14,477 nucleotides of DNA from an uncultured Lewinella sp. (GCA_938021455.1 CALIGP010000119.1:1-14477), one strand, 5' to 3'; shown: positions 1-6,732, counted from the stretch's first letter. Translations and numbers: made by a program. The notes: generated by a model from the sequence alone, not told the origin.

Positions 1-1027
1 TTTCCGCATCCGTTCCGGCATCGGCGAAGTCGTCGAAGGCACGCTCGGTAACGTTGATGATGTGCTCAGAGATGAAGGGGGCTCCTTCGGCGGCACCCTG
101 GTCGCTTGACTTGATGGCACACTCCCATTCCAGCACGGCCCAACCGTCGTAGTTGTACTGGCTGAGCTTGGAGAAGATGGCTTTGAAGTCGACCTGCCCG
201 TCGCCGAGGCTGCGGAAGCGGCCGGCCCGGTCCGCCCAGCCGGCATAGCCGGAGTAGACGCCTTGGCGGCCGGTAGGATTAAACTCCGCGTCTTTAACGT
301 GGAAAGCACAGATGCGCTCGTGGTAGATATCAATGAACTCCAGGTAGTCCAGGCACTGTAACACGAAGTGACTGGGGTCGTAGTTGATCTGGGCGCGGGG
401 GTGGCCGTCAACGGCTTCCACGAAGCGCTCAAAGCTGGTGCCGTCAAAGAGGTCTTCGCCTGGGTGAAGTTCGTAGCCAACGTCAACGCCGCACTCATCG
501 AATACATCGAGGATGGGCTTCCAGCGTTTACCGAGCTCGCCGAAGGCTTCCTCTACCAGTCCGGCAGGCCGCTGCGGCCAGGGGTAGAGGTAAGGCCAAA
601 GCAGAGCACCGGGGAAGGAAGGATGGGCCTTCAGGCCCAGGTTTTGGCTCGCTTTAGCGTTCCACTTCATCTGCTGTACGGCCCATTCCTGAGTGGCTTT
701 AGGGTTGCCGGCTACTTCAGCAGGCGCGAAGCCTTCATACATTTTGGCGTAGGCGGGGTGAACGGCCACGAGCTGCCCCTGCAGGTGGCTGGCCAGTTCT
801 GTGACGGTCAAACCGTGCTCCGCGATCTTGCCTTTCCACTCATCGCAGTAGGTTTTGGAGGTCGCTGCTTTTTCCAGGTCGATCAATCGGGCGTCCCAAC
901 TAGGCACCTGAATACCTTTATAGCCGAGGCCGGCCATGTACTTACAGATATCGTCAAGGTTGTTGAAGGGAGGTTCGTCTCCCATAAATTGTGCGAGGAA
1001 GATGGCGGGGCCCTGGATCGTAGTCAT
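1..1027 (-). CDS. Sugar phosphate isomerase/epimerase (TIM barrel), 3'-truncated by window edge
   Basis: 342 residues are visible, starting at the ATG whose complement is at 1025-1027 and running off the left edge without a stop. Only a short C-terminal piece is probably missing, judging from the usual length of about 350 residues. The sequence fits the xylose isomerase-like / AP endonuclease 2 TIM-barrel family. Likely metal and catalytic residues lie in the expected order: E186 (GYELHPGE), D217 (NYDPSH), H243 (FHVKD) and E300 (VLEWE). There is no signal peptide, so it should be cytoplasmic. Such proteins interconvert or dehydrate sugars and inositols; the substrate cannot be read from sequence. 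It is divergent from the DinB-like gene. The leader CAAAAGACCAACC just before the ATG also precedes pepT. Family is confident; substrate is unknown. Confidence 0.9.
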   Translation of the reverse strand, partial: MTTIQGPAIFLAQFMGDEPPFNNLDDICKYMAGLGYKGIQVPSWDARLIDLEKAATSKTYCDEWKGKIAEHGLTVTELASHLQGQLVAVHPAYAKMYEGFAPAEVAGNPKATQEWAVQQMKWNAKASQNLGLKAHPSFPGALLWPYLYPWPQRPAGLVEEAFGELGKRWKPILDVFDECGVDVGYELHPGEDLFDGTSFERFVEAVDGHPRAQINYDPSHFVLQCLDYLEFIDIYHERICAFHVKDAEFNPTGRQGVYSGYAGWADRAGRFRSLGDGQVDFKAIFSKLSQYNYDGWAVLEWECAIKSSDQGAAEGAPFISEHIINVTERAFDDFADAGTDAE

Positions 1028-1036
1028 GGGGTTGGT

Positions 1037-1114
1037 CTTTTGTTATTTTGGTTGCGTGATCTAGTTCTAGTGAATCCACTAAGGGGAATCACAGGGAGGC
1101 AAGATAACAAAAAC
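1037..1114. repeat. Imperfect nested palindrome upstream of the isomerase gene
   Basis: Three nested inverted pairs share one centre. The outer pair is CTTTTGTTATTTTG (1037-1050) with CAAGATAACAAAAAC (1100-1114), the middle pair GTGAT (1056-1060) with ATCAC (1088-1092), and the inner pair TAGTG (1069-1073) with CACTA (1077-1081). It begins about 10 nt upstream of the isomerase ATG, so it could be a folded 5' leader, an operator region or a decayed repeat element. Pairing is imperfect and was judged by eye. Confidence 0.45.
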
Positions 1115-1232
1115 TAGTGGGGCTGGTCTGTCTGATTTATGGACGCCGGACCCCTGAATTTGGTTTCGCCTGATGCTACCTTGTGTGCTATCGATTGCAG
1201 AAACCATATCTACTAACTTTACGGAAAAAAAT

Positions 1233-1748
1233 ATGACAACTACTGATCTAAAGCCCGAAGAGTACGCTCCTTTTTACGCCGGATACATCGCCCGGGTAGG
1301 GGAGATGGAGTTGATACCTGCCATGGAACACAGTCGTAAAGAGCTACTGGCTTACCTGACGGAAGTACCCGATAATCGTATCAACCACGCCTACGCTCCG
1401 GGTAAGTGGACGATCCGGGAGTGCCTGCAGCACATCATCGATACCGAAAGAGTATTTGCTTACCGGGCCCTACGGCTCGGGCGTGGGGATGAAACACCGC
1501 TGCCTGGTTTCGATCAAGACCAGTTCGCAAGTGTAGTGGACGTCTCTCAGCGGGATTTTAAGGAAATGGTGGAAGAGTTTCGTCTTCTCCGATTAACGAC
1601 GGAGCATTTGTTCAAAAGCTTTACCGAAGCCGATTTGCTAAGGGAGGGGCAGGTTAGTGGCGGAAATGTATCCGTCAGAGCGGTCGGTTTCATGCTGAGC
1701 GGACACGTGCTCCATCACGCGGCATTGTACCGCGAAGCGTACAAATAG
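1233..1748 (+). CDS. DinB-like (DinB_2) family protein
   Basis: 171 residues using the ATG at 1233. An in-frame ATG at 1173 would add 20 residues (MLPCVLSIAE...) that do not resemble the family; the 1233 start follows an A-rich run typical of Bacteroidota leaders. The protein is a DinB/YfiT four-helix-bundle protein. It carries the signature APGKWTIRECLQHIIDTER (residues 55-73) and a probable metal-binding His triad of H67 with H158 and H161/H162 (SGHVLHHAALYREAY at the C-terminus). Family members are putative metal-dependent thiol transferases or hydrolases; the real substrate is unknown. There is no signal peptide and no operon partner; a large hairpin element begins 34 nt after the stop. 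Family confident, function not. Confidence 0.9.
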   Translation: MTTTDLKPEEYAPFYAGYIARVGEMELIPAMEHSRKELLAYLTEVPDNRINHAYAPGKWTIRECLQHIIDTERVFAYRALRLGRGDETPLPGFDQDQFASVVDVSQRDFKEMVEEFRLLRLTTEHLFKSFTEADLLREGQVSGGNVSVRAVGFMLSGHVLHHAALYREAYK

Positions 1749-1781
1749 CTTTCCACTCTTAAGCTTTCACGAATGAAGCCG

Positions 1782-1950
1782 ACTAGTGCAGTGTAATTTA
1801 AGTTGAGTTAGGTTTTTGCGCCGGGATTTTGGTCGCTGGCTAGATGAAGAAATCGGTGCATAGCCATAGCTACGGACCTATTTTTTCATGACGCCAGCGG
1901 GCAAAAGACCAAGCAGAAACTAGCGAATACTTAGATTACACTGCACTAGT
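1782..1950. repeat. 169 bp palindromic (MITE-like) hairpin element
   Basis: The ends form a near-perfect inverted repeat: ACTAGTGCAGTGTAAT at 1782-1797 and ATTACACTGCACTAGT at 1935-1950. Pairing continues inward, imperfectly, for most of the element. TTTTGGTCGCTGGC on the left matches the complement of GCCAGCGGGCAAAAGACC on the right, and ATGAAGAAATCGGTGCATAGC matches the complement of GCTACGGACCTATTTTTTCAT, leaving a very small loop near 1868. CTAG occurs at both ends (1783-1786 and 1946-1949). This could be a 4-bp target-site duplication around a 159 bp core, or simply part of the palindrome, because CTAG is self-complementary. There is no coding capacity and no transposase nearby. Confidence 0.8.
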
Positions 1951-1956
1951 ACGATG

Positions 1957-2108
1957 ATCTCTCCTGTGTGAACTATGTGCCTTTGTGTCCCTATGCGTTA
2001 TCAACAAAATTGCGTAGCAATAATGCCGTATGCGCTTCGCGCTTTTCGACACAAAAGGACACACAGACACAAAGAGCACTTAGAAGAGTTTGCCGGTTAA
2101 TGATGGCG
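1957..2108 (+). repeat. Dispersed cloverleaf-like repeat, copy A
   Basis: This segment recurs in the same orientation at 3010-3160; by eye the two copies are clearly homologous end to end. Each copy can fold into an outer stem with two small internal hairpins. In copy A the outer stem pairs 1973-1990 with 2057-2074 (15 of 18 positions). The internal hairpins are ATTGC-GTA-GCAAT (2009-2021) and GCGC-TTC-GCGC (2032-2042). The two internal hairpins are among the best-conserved parts between the copies. It is not protein-coding. It could be a mobile palindromic element, a processed structured RNA or a protein-binding site. Confidence 0.8.
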
Positions 2109-2174
2109 TTGATCAGTCAACTCTAACCCGGAGAGCAATCCATGTCACTTTTCGCTGAGGCGGAATGGACCAGT

Positions 2175-2690
2175 TTACTCCGTCACTACGGGTACTCGCA
2201 GCCTCACCGCGATTTCATCCCCTACCAGCCCTCCAAAGAGGAAGGGCCCTTCGATGCCAAAGTCTTCTCGTCGTACGGTTGTCGTCCCCTGGAAAACACT
2301 ATCTTCAAAGCTGAAGGGAATGCTCAGTTGCTTATCAACTCCACGAATACTTAGTGTACCCTCAACGAGGTATCCATCGCTTGTTTTCTGGAAGGAACTG
2401 GAGACGAAACTAATCCGTGGGTGATTCTCCACGTCTAGCCATTTGTCTCCCCGGGCGTGCTTGTCCTTTGTTTTGTTACCGGTGCTGATCGTGGCGGCAT
2501 CGACCCAGACGTCGAATTTGGAATTCTCCAGTTCCTCTGGAGTGAACCGGATGGTACCTTCCAGACCTTTAAAATTACCCTCGGCTTTTGCCGTAGTAAA
2601 CTGGATAGAGAAATCATCAGCGGGGCGGTAATCGGTGGCCCAGACGATGGAAAGTGCCAGCATCAGAGAAAGCAGGATGGAAAAGCGCAT
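2175..2690 (-). CDS. YceI family periplasmic lipid-binding protein
   Basis: 171 residues from the ATG at 2690-2688. An N-terminal hydrophobic segment (residues 1-18, MRFSILLSLMLALSIVWA) is a probable Sec signal peptide with cleavage near residue 18, giving a periplasmic protein. The rest fits the YceI lipocalin-like beta-barrel: the FDVWVDAATISTGNKTKDKH stretch (59-78), DVENHPRISF (86-95) and EGTLSIRGVDKQLSIPF (110-126). Family members bind polyisoprenoid or other amphiphilic molecules; the ligand is not predictable here. It is a single gene, flanked on both sides by a hairpin element plus a cloverleaf-like repeat. I see no classical terminator after its stop. Small oppositely oriented frames across it are shadows. 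Confidence 0.92.
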   Translation of the reverse strand: MRFSILLSLMLALSIVWATDYRPADDFSIQFTTAKAEGNFKGLEGTIRFTPEELENSKFDVWVDAATISTGNKTKDKHARGDKWLDVENHPRISFVSSSFQKTSDGYLVEGTLSIRGVDKQLSIPFSFEDSVFQGTTTVRREDFGIEGPFLFGGLVGDEIAVRLRVPVVTE

Positions 2691-2827
2691 GATCGAATAG
2701 TTTGGGCAGGTAACGACATTGAGCTGAGAATGGTTTTGGCGCTTGGTCGGATCTGCCTCCGGAGGAGAGCGGCTGCGAGTATCCTCCGGCTACGAGTTGA
2801 GGTATGCACTCATAGCCTTCTACTCTG
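2691..2827. other. Intergenic leader region of the YceI gene
   Basis: This 137 bp gap should hold the promoter for the YceI gene, but I find no convincing TAnnTTTG box on the minus strand. The only structured feature is a perfect 10-bp palindrome CCTCCGGAGG at 2756-2765, followed by a second CCTCCGG at about 2792-2798. No open frame here is believable. Confidence 0.4.
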
Positions 2828-2986
2828 AAGATATAGTCTCCTCGGTCACCAGAGGTGAAAAACTTTTAAGAACCAATTTTAACGAAGCAGGCGGCTTGAT
2901 CACTTCAGGTCGGGAACGAAGCGTTTGAACATCATAATTACTGAAATTTTGAAAATCACCTGAAGTGACCGAGCCTACTATATCTT
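2828..2986. repeat. 159 bp element with terminal inverted repeats (MITE-like)
   Basis: The left end AAGATATAGT (2828-2837) is the exact complement of ACTATATCTT (2977-2986). After a 3-nt mismatch, CTCGGTCAC on the left pairs with GTGACCGAG on the right. Weaker pairing (AGGTGA with TCACCT) continues to about 31 bp. Inside, TCACTTCAGGT is complementary to ACCTGAAGTGA in the right arm, giving an alternative fold, and AACGAAGC occurs twice. The primary sequence is unrelated to the hairpin at 1782-1950, although both lie just before a copy of the cloverleaf-like repeat. It is not coding. Confidence 0.65.
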
Positions 2987-3009
2987 TAATGAACCTGATT
3001 TTTATGCCC

Positions 3010-3160
3010 ATCTCTTCTGTGTGAACTTTGTGTCTTTGTGTCCTGTGTGTAGCCAGTAGAATTGCGTAGCAATAACATTGATATGCGCTTCGCGCTGTTT
3101 GACGCAAAGGGCACACAGGCACAAAGAGCACTATGAAGAGTTTGTTGATTAATGACAGCG
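3010..3160 (+). repeat. Dispersed cloverleaf-like repeat, copy B
   Basis: Second, same-orientation copy of the repeat at 1957-2108. The outer stem pairs 3026-3043 with 3109-3126. 15 of 18 positions are standard pairs and two of the remaining three are G-T, so the stem is kept although both strands differ from copy A. The internal hairpins ATTGC-GTA-GCAAT (3061-3073) and GCGC-TTC-GCGC (3085-3095) are unchanged. It ends in ...TTAATGACAGCG, matching TTAATGATGGCG in copy A. Confidence 0.8.
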
Positions 3161-3191
3161 CTCGCTGGTTGACGATAGGAGCTGCCATACT

Positions 3192-3250
3192 TAGGGTGTC
3201 CCGCGCAGGGTTTAATACGATTAGGGAGGAATCACTGACGGAGCACCCTA
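3192..3250. repeat. Imperfect hairpin between repeat copy B and the sucC terminator
   Basis: TAGGGTGTCCCG (3192-3203) and CGGAGCACCCTA (3239-3250) are complementary at 10 of 12 positions, with a loop of about 35 nt. It has no U-tract and so is not an obvious terminator. It may be a REP-like fragment. Low confidence that it is functional. Confidence 0.35.
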
Positions 3251-3281
3251 CTATTTTACTCCGGAGGAACCGGCGTTAGGC

Positions 3282-3321
3282 AAAAAAACCGGGCCGCCAG
3301 GAATCAATCCCAACGGCCCGG
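3282..3321 (-). terminator. Rho-independent terminator of sucC
   Basis: Read on the minus strand, an 8-bp perfect GC-rich stem (CCGGGCCG at 3321-3314, CGGCCCGG at 3296-3289) with a 17-nt loop is followed directly by seven T residues (3288-3282). It lies about 29 nt past the sucC stop, where a terminator for that gene is expected. Confidence 0.9.
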
Positions 3322-3349
3322 CTAGTCGAATTACGACTGATATTAATCG

Positions 3350-4552
3350 TTAGCTCAGCACTTCCTTCACCACGTCAGCGGCTTCCTGAAGAGCAACGGC
3401 AGAACGTACGTTCAGGCCAGACTCGTCGATGAGCTTCTTGGCGATGTCAGCATTAGTGCCCTGGAGGCGAACGATGATCGGAACTTTGATGTCACCGATG
3501 TTCTTGTAAGCATCTACAACACCCTGAGCAACGCGATCACAGCGAACGATACCACCGAAGATATTAATCAGGATGGCCTCTACGTTCGGGTCGCGGAGGA
3601 TGATGCGGAAAGCTTGCTCTACCCGAGCTGCGTCAGCCGTACCCCCTACGTCGAGGAAGTTGGCAGGTTCTCCGCCGGAGAGCTTGATGATGTCCATCGT
3701 GGCCATGGCCAATCCGGCGCCGTTTACCATACAGCCAACGTTACCGTCGAGGTTAACGAAGTTGAGGCCGTAGCTCTGTGCTTCGACTTCGGTGGCGTCT
3801 TCTTCCGTTACGTCGCGCATGGCGGCGATTTCTTTCTGGCGGTAGAGCGCATTACCGTCGATGCTGAACTTACAGTCAACGGCGATGATGCTGTCGTCTG
3901 GCTTATGCAGACAAGGGTTGATCTCGATCAGGGCCGAGTCAGCACCCAGATAGGCAGCGTAGAGCTTGTAGATGAACTTGGTCATGTTCTTAAACGCCAA
4001 ACCAGAGAGGCCCAGGTTAAAGGCTACTTCACGAGCGTTGAAGGGCTGCATACCCAGTTCTGCATCAATGTAGGTCTTGTGTACGAGGTGAGGTGTTTCC
4101 TCCGCAACGGCTTCAATGTCCATACCACCCTGAGTAGAGTGAATGATGACATTCTGCTGGCGCCCACGGTCCATCAGGATGGAAATGTAGTATTCCTTAC
4201 AAGCGTCAAAATCTGGTGCGTAAGCGTCTTCAGCTACGAGGATTTTGTTGACTTTCTTACCGGGGCCTTCCATGCCACCCGGAGTCTGGGGTGTTTTCAG
4301 CTGCATGCCCAGGATGTTAGAGATATGCTCTTTAGCCTCGTCCCGGTTTTTGGCCAGCTTTACGCCACCACCTTTACCACGGCCACCGGCGTGAATCTGC
4401 GCCTTGATCACGGCAAATTGGCTGCCGGTTTCTTCGGCGAGCTGATCATATTTGGTCATGGCTTCTTCGACGGAGTCAGCAGCATAGCCGTTCTGAATCG
4501 GGACACCGTACTTGACGAGGATGCTCTTGCCTTGGTATTCGTGGAGGTTCAT
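3350..4552 (-). CDS. sucC: Succinate-CoA ligase (ADP-forming) subunit beta
   Basis: 400 residues, starting MNLHEYQGKSILVKYGVP, a full-length SucC. The beta subunit carries the nucleotide-binding ATP-grasp domain (about residues 1-240) and a CoA-ligase domain (about 250-400), and works with SucD in the TCA cycle, converting succinyl-CoA, ADP and Pi to succinate, CoA and ATP. Visible motifs are the glycine-rich GGRGKGGGVK (56-65), EINP (210-213) and AVDCKFSID (224-232) with probable metal ligands N212 and D226, NGAGLAMATMD (277-287), GGEPANFLDVGG (293-304) and NIFGGIVRCD (330-339). sucD is not adjacent; the gene stands alone with its own terminator and is divergent from the transporter gene. 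The long frame on the opposite strand is a shadow. Confidence 0.98.
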   Translation of the reverse strand: MNLHEYQGKSILVKYGVPIQNGYAADSVEEAMTKYDQLAEETGSQFAVIKAQIHAGGRGKGGGVKLAKNRDEAKEHISNILGMQLKTPQTPGGMEGPGKKVNKILVAEDAYAPDFDACKEYYISILMDRGRQQNVIIHSTQGGMDIEAVAEETPHLVHKTYIDAELGMQPFNAREVAFNLGLSGLAFKNMTKFIYKLYAAYLGADSALIEINPCLHKPDDSIIAVDCKFSIDGNALYRQKEIAAMRDVTEEDATEVEAQSYGLNFVNLDGNVGCMVNGAGLAMATMDIIKLSGGEPANFLDVGGTADAARVEQAFRIILRDPNVEAILINIFGGIVRCDRVAQGVVDAYKNIGDIKVPIIVRLQGTNADIAKKLIDESGLNVRSAVALQEAADVVKEVLS

Positions 4553-4574
4553 ATTGGGGGTCTTGAATTTGGTG

Positions 4575-4582
4575 CGAAGATA
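4575..4582 (-). promoter_or_regulatory. Possible sucC -7 box
   Basis: On the minus strand TATCTTCG (7 of 8 to TAnnTTTG) sits 22 nt before the sucC ATG and runs into the sequence TCGCACCAAA, which also follows the -7 box of the divergent transporter gene. A second candidate, TAACTTTC (4591-4584), lies just upstream. I see no clear -33 TTTG for either, so this is tentative. Confidence 0.3.
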
Positions 4583-4744
4583 GGAAAGTTAGTGATTACC
4601 ACTACTGTCTGATTCGCTTTTAAAGAATTGATTCAGCTAAGTCGTGGAAGATGTTCACTTTTTCCTGTCATCAATCCTATTTGCATAGTTATTGCTTATG
4701 GTTAACATATAAAGTATAAATATAAACTAATGACTTGGCGCCGC

Positions 4745-4752
4745 TACTTTTG
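4745..4752 (+). promoter_or_regulatory. Bacteroidota -7 promoter box for the SbtA-type gene
   Basis: TACTTTTG matches the Bacteroidota sigma-A -7 consensus TAnnTTTG at every fixed position, behind a strongly AT-rich stretch (about 4701-4730). I do not see a well-spaced -33 TTTG. Transcription would begin near 4758, which puts the in-frame ATG at 4730 outside the transcript and supports the downstream start at 4772. Confidence 0.6.
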
Positions 4753-4771
4753 TCGCACCAAAACATCCAGG

Positions 4772-5761
4772 ATGAATATTGATCTACTGATCGAAAATTT
4801 GCGCAACCCCGCTCTTCTTTTTTTTGGCCTCGGCATTCTCTCTGTTTTCATAAAGAGTGATTTAGAGATTCCGCCAAAGTCCTCCAAATTCATTGCTCTT
4901 TACCTTTTGTTTGCCATTGGCTTTAAGGGAGGGCATGAATTAAGCCATGAGCACATCGACGGAGAGGTAATCTCAACTATCTTATTCGGCCTGGCCTCTG
5001 CGGTGATCATTCCTCTGATCACTTTTTTTATGCTTCGGCGTAAGCTGGGGGTGTTTAATGCAGGCGCCATTGCGGCCGCTTATGGCTCGGTGAGCGCGGT
5101 AACTTTCGTCACCGCCGTAAATTATCTGGAAATGAAGGGCCTGCCGATGCACGGGCACCTCGTCGCATTAATGGCTATGATGGAAGCTCCGGCCATCATT
5201 ATGGGCCTGTTGTTGATCTCTATATTTAATCGGGAAGACAAAGAGCGCATCGCTAAACGGCACGCCATTGCGCACTCTTTTACCAACGGTAGTGTGCTGC
5301 TCATTCTGGGTAGCCTACTGATTGGCTACATCGCTAACGACCAGCAGGCGGAAGGAATTCGGCCCTTCACCAACGATATTTTTAAGGGCTTTCTCGTGCT
5401 GTTTCTGCTGGATATGGGCATCGTAAGCGGCAGAAACCTCAGGGGCTTTGTGAAAGGAGGGGCCTTACCACTGGTATTTGCCACCATAATGCCACTGTTG
5501 ATCGGCGTTACCATCGCTACCATTTCCGGGCTTGTGACGGATGATCTGAGTAACCGATTTGTCCTGGCGGTACTAGGTGCCAGCGCTTCTTACATTGCCG
5601 TGCCGGCCGCCATGAAAATGGCGGTGCCACGGGCCAATCCAGGTCTCTACCTACCGATGGCGCTTGCCGTTACGTTTCCGATAAATATTACGCTGGGGCT
5701 ACCGCTGTATTTTGCCTTTGCGGATGATTATTTCAACTCTGTGCTGCTGGCTCTTTTGTAG
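4772..5761 (+). CDS. sbtA: SbtA-type sodium-dependent bicarbonate transporter
   Basis: 329 residues from the ATG at 4772. The in-frame ATG at 4730 adds a basic 14-residue piece, spans the promoter box and lies upstream of the likely transcript start. The protein is a polytopic inner-membrane protein of the SbtA (DUF897) family, which imports bicarbonate with sodium. It has two inverted halves: the first opens with NPALLFFGLGILSVFIKSDL (12-31) and carries GSVSAVTFVTA (105-115); the second carries FLLDMGIVSGRNL (211-223) and ASYIAVPAAMKMAVP (272-286), the usual substrate and Na+ site segments. A soluble loop of about 35 residues (153-187) links the halves. No SbtB-like PII regulator is adjacent. 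The gene is divergent from sucC and convergent with the beta-barrel gene. The transporter family is confident; the exact substrate is inferred. Confidence 0.93.
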   Translation: MNIDLLIENLRNPALLFFGLGILSVFIKSDLEIPPKSSKFIALYLLFAIGFKGGHELSHEHIDGEVISTILFGLASAVIIPLITFFMLRRKLGVFNAGAIAAAYGSVSAVTFVTAVNYLEMKGLPMHGHLVALMAMMEAPAIIMGLLLISIFNREDKERIAKRHAIAHSFTNGSVLLILGSLLIGYIANDQQAEGIRPFTNDIFKGFLVLFLLDMGIVSGRNLRGFVKGGALPLVFATIMPLLIGVTIATISGLVTDDLSNRFVLAVLGASASYIAVPAAMKMAVPRANPGLYLPMALAVTFPINITLGLPLYFAFADDYFNSVLLALL

Positions 5762-5768
5762 CAACCCC

Positions 5769-5830
5769 TTGCACCTGCGCTCCGGCGCCCTGATCCTCAG
5801 AATGGTTTGTGCGCCGGAGCGCAGGTGCAA
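5769..5830. repeat. REP-like palindrome, 20-bp perfect stem
   Basis: TTGCACCTGCGCTCCGGCGC (5769-5788) is the exact complement of GCGCCGGAGCGCAGGTGCAA (5811-5830), with a 22-nt loop. It lies between two convergent genes, 7 nt after one stop and 23 nt from the other. It has no U-tract, but such a stem could still act as a bidirectional transcript end or 3' stabiliser. It shares the arm core TGCACCTGCG with the palindrome at 9903-9984, so the two look like members of one family. Confidence 0.88.
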
Positions 5831-5853
5831 TAGAAGGTTGAAAAAGCGAAGGT

Positions 5854-6732
5854 TTACCGCAACCGATAACGCCCGACCAGCTGCGCCGTAAGCGGCTTAA
5901 AGGCTGTAACTGTCGGAATCTGAGCAAAAACCCCACTATTTATAACAAGTTCCTCTGTTGTCGTAAAGTAATTATTGAGCTGCTGATCTACTATCAATCC
6001 CACGCTAAAGGAATGGCTAATACGAACATCGAAACCTCCTCCCGCCCGAAAAAGTAGGGGAGGTACGCTATGTACATCTCGAAGATTAACCGGTGAGAAA
6101 AAGAGGTCAAAACACCCGTCAGGCCTAAACTCAAATCGGGTAGCCTCACTGCGTAAGCGTACGAGTATAGGAACATTGATGGAAACTTGCGCTCGTAAGG
6201 CAATCTTCCCCTTAAACAACAAGTGTCGGTAACCTATGGGCACACCAATATCGAGCGCCAAGCCATTGGGGGCATTATTATTCAGGTTGCTCAAGTTAGT
6301 GCTCGGACAAATACTAGAACCTCCGTTGTTGATGGGGTCAGGTTGTTCAAAAAACAGTGTGTCGATAGGTCCGGAAGAAACCTGCGTTTGAGTCAACAAA
6401 GTCTCACTGTAATTGAAATTGAGCGCCTGGACACCAACTCCAAAGTATAGACTACCCGATGCACCAAGAGCAAGATGCGCTTCCATGCCAAGCCGACTAC
6501 TTAATTTTTCGCTTACGTCAATGCTCGTAAAGTCGGTAATCGTTCCCATCTGTCTAAGTGCAAAATTTTCACCACCACCTACAGTGAGCAAGCCATCAAA
6601 AGAAAATGATGATGCCGAGCTTTGGATAAGGGAAGATCCCATTCCACCATATATTTCGATGGAAGAGAGCTGAGCTGCCAAAGGGAAGATACAGAACAAT
6701 AAGGGGGCTATCAGTAGTCGGGGTAAAAACAT
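5854..6732 (-). CDS. Secreted, probable outer-membrane beta-barrel protein
   Basis: 292 residues. Residues 1-20 (MFLPRLLIAPLLFCIFPLAA) form a clear signal peptide with likely cleavage before Q21. The mature part has many short alternating hydrophobic/polar strands with glycine turns, such as SIEIYGGMGSS (24-34), GSLYFGVGVQALNFNYSE and KIALRAQVSINVPILVRLR, and ends in the strand TAQLVGRYRLR. This resembles the PorT/OmpA-like barrels common in Bacteroidota, although the last residue is Arg rather than aromatic. An Asn/Ser-rich loop (about 134-154, with one Cys) and a second Cys in the FRPDGCFDLF segment could be extracellular and disulphide-linked. I do not recognise a specific family. It has no operon partner. 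Confidence 0.8.
   Translation of the reverse strand: MFLPRLLIAPLLFCIFPLAAQLSSIEIYGGMGSSLIQSSASSFSFDGLLTVGGGENFALRQMGTITDFTSIDVSEKLSSRLGMEAHLALGASGSLYFGVGVQALNFNYSETLLTQTQVSSGPIDTLFFEQPDPINNGGSSICPSTNLSNLNNNAPNGLALDIGVPIGYRHLLFKGKIALRAQVSINVPILVRLRSEATRFEFRPDGCFDLFFSPVNLRDVHSVPPLLFRAGGGFDVRISHSFSVGLIVDQQLNNYFTTTEELVINSGVFAQIPTVTAFKPLTAQLVGRYRLR

Noticed and set aside
368..1117. 249-codon plus-strand frame over the isomerase
   Set aside because: It is antisense to a well-conserved TIM-barrel gene with intact active-site motifs, and its product shows no recognisable domain.
1159..1184. Possible promoter TTTG ... TACCTTGT upstream of the DinB-like gene
   Set aside because: The spacer is only 14 nt and the -7 box matches poorly; not better than chance.
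1957..3160. CRISPR-like reading of the repeats flanking the YceI gene
   Set aside because: Only two copies, about 150 bp each and 1 kb apart, with no regular spacers and no cas genes.
2820..3188. 122-codon minus-strand frame between the YceI gene and sucC
   Set aside because: It reads straight through the MITE-like element and repeat B, so its protein is repeat sequence; no promoter or family support.
3614..4612. 332-codon open frame on the plus strand opposite sucC
   Set aside because: It is fully antisense to an unmistakable sucC, has no family-like composition or motifs, and is a codon-bias shadow typical of GC-balanced genes.
5789..5853. Classical rho-independent terminator at the perfect 20-bp palindrome
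   Set aside because: No T-run follows the stem on either strand, and a related palindrome occurs between divergent genes, which fits a repeat family better.
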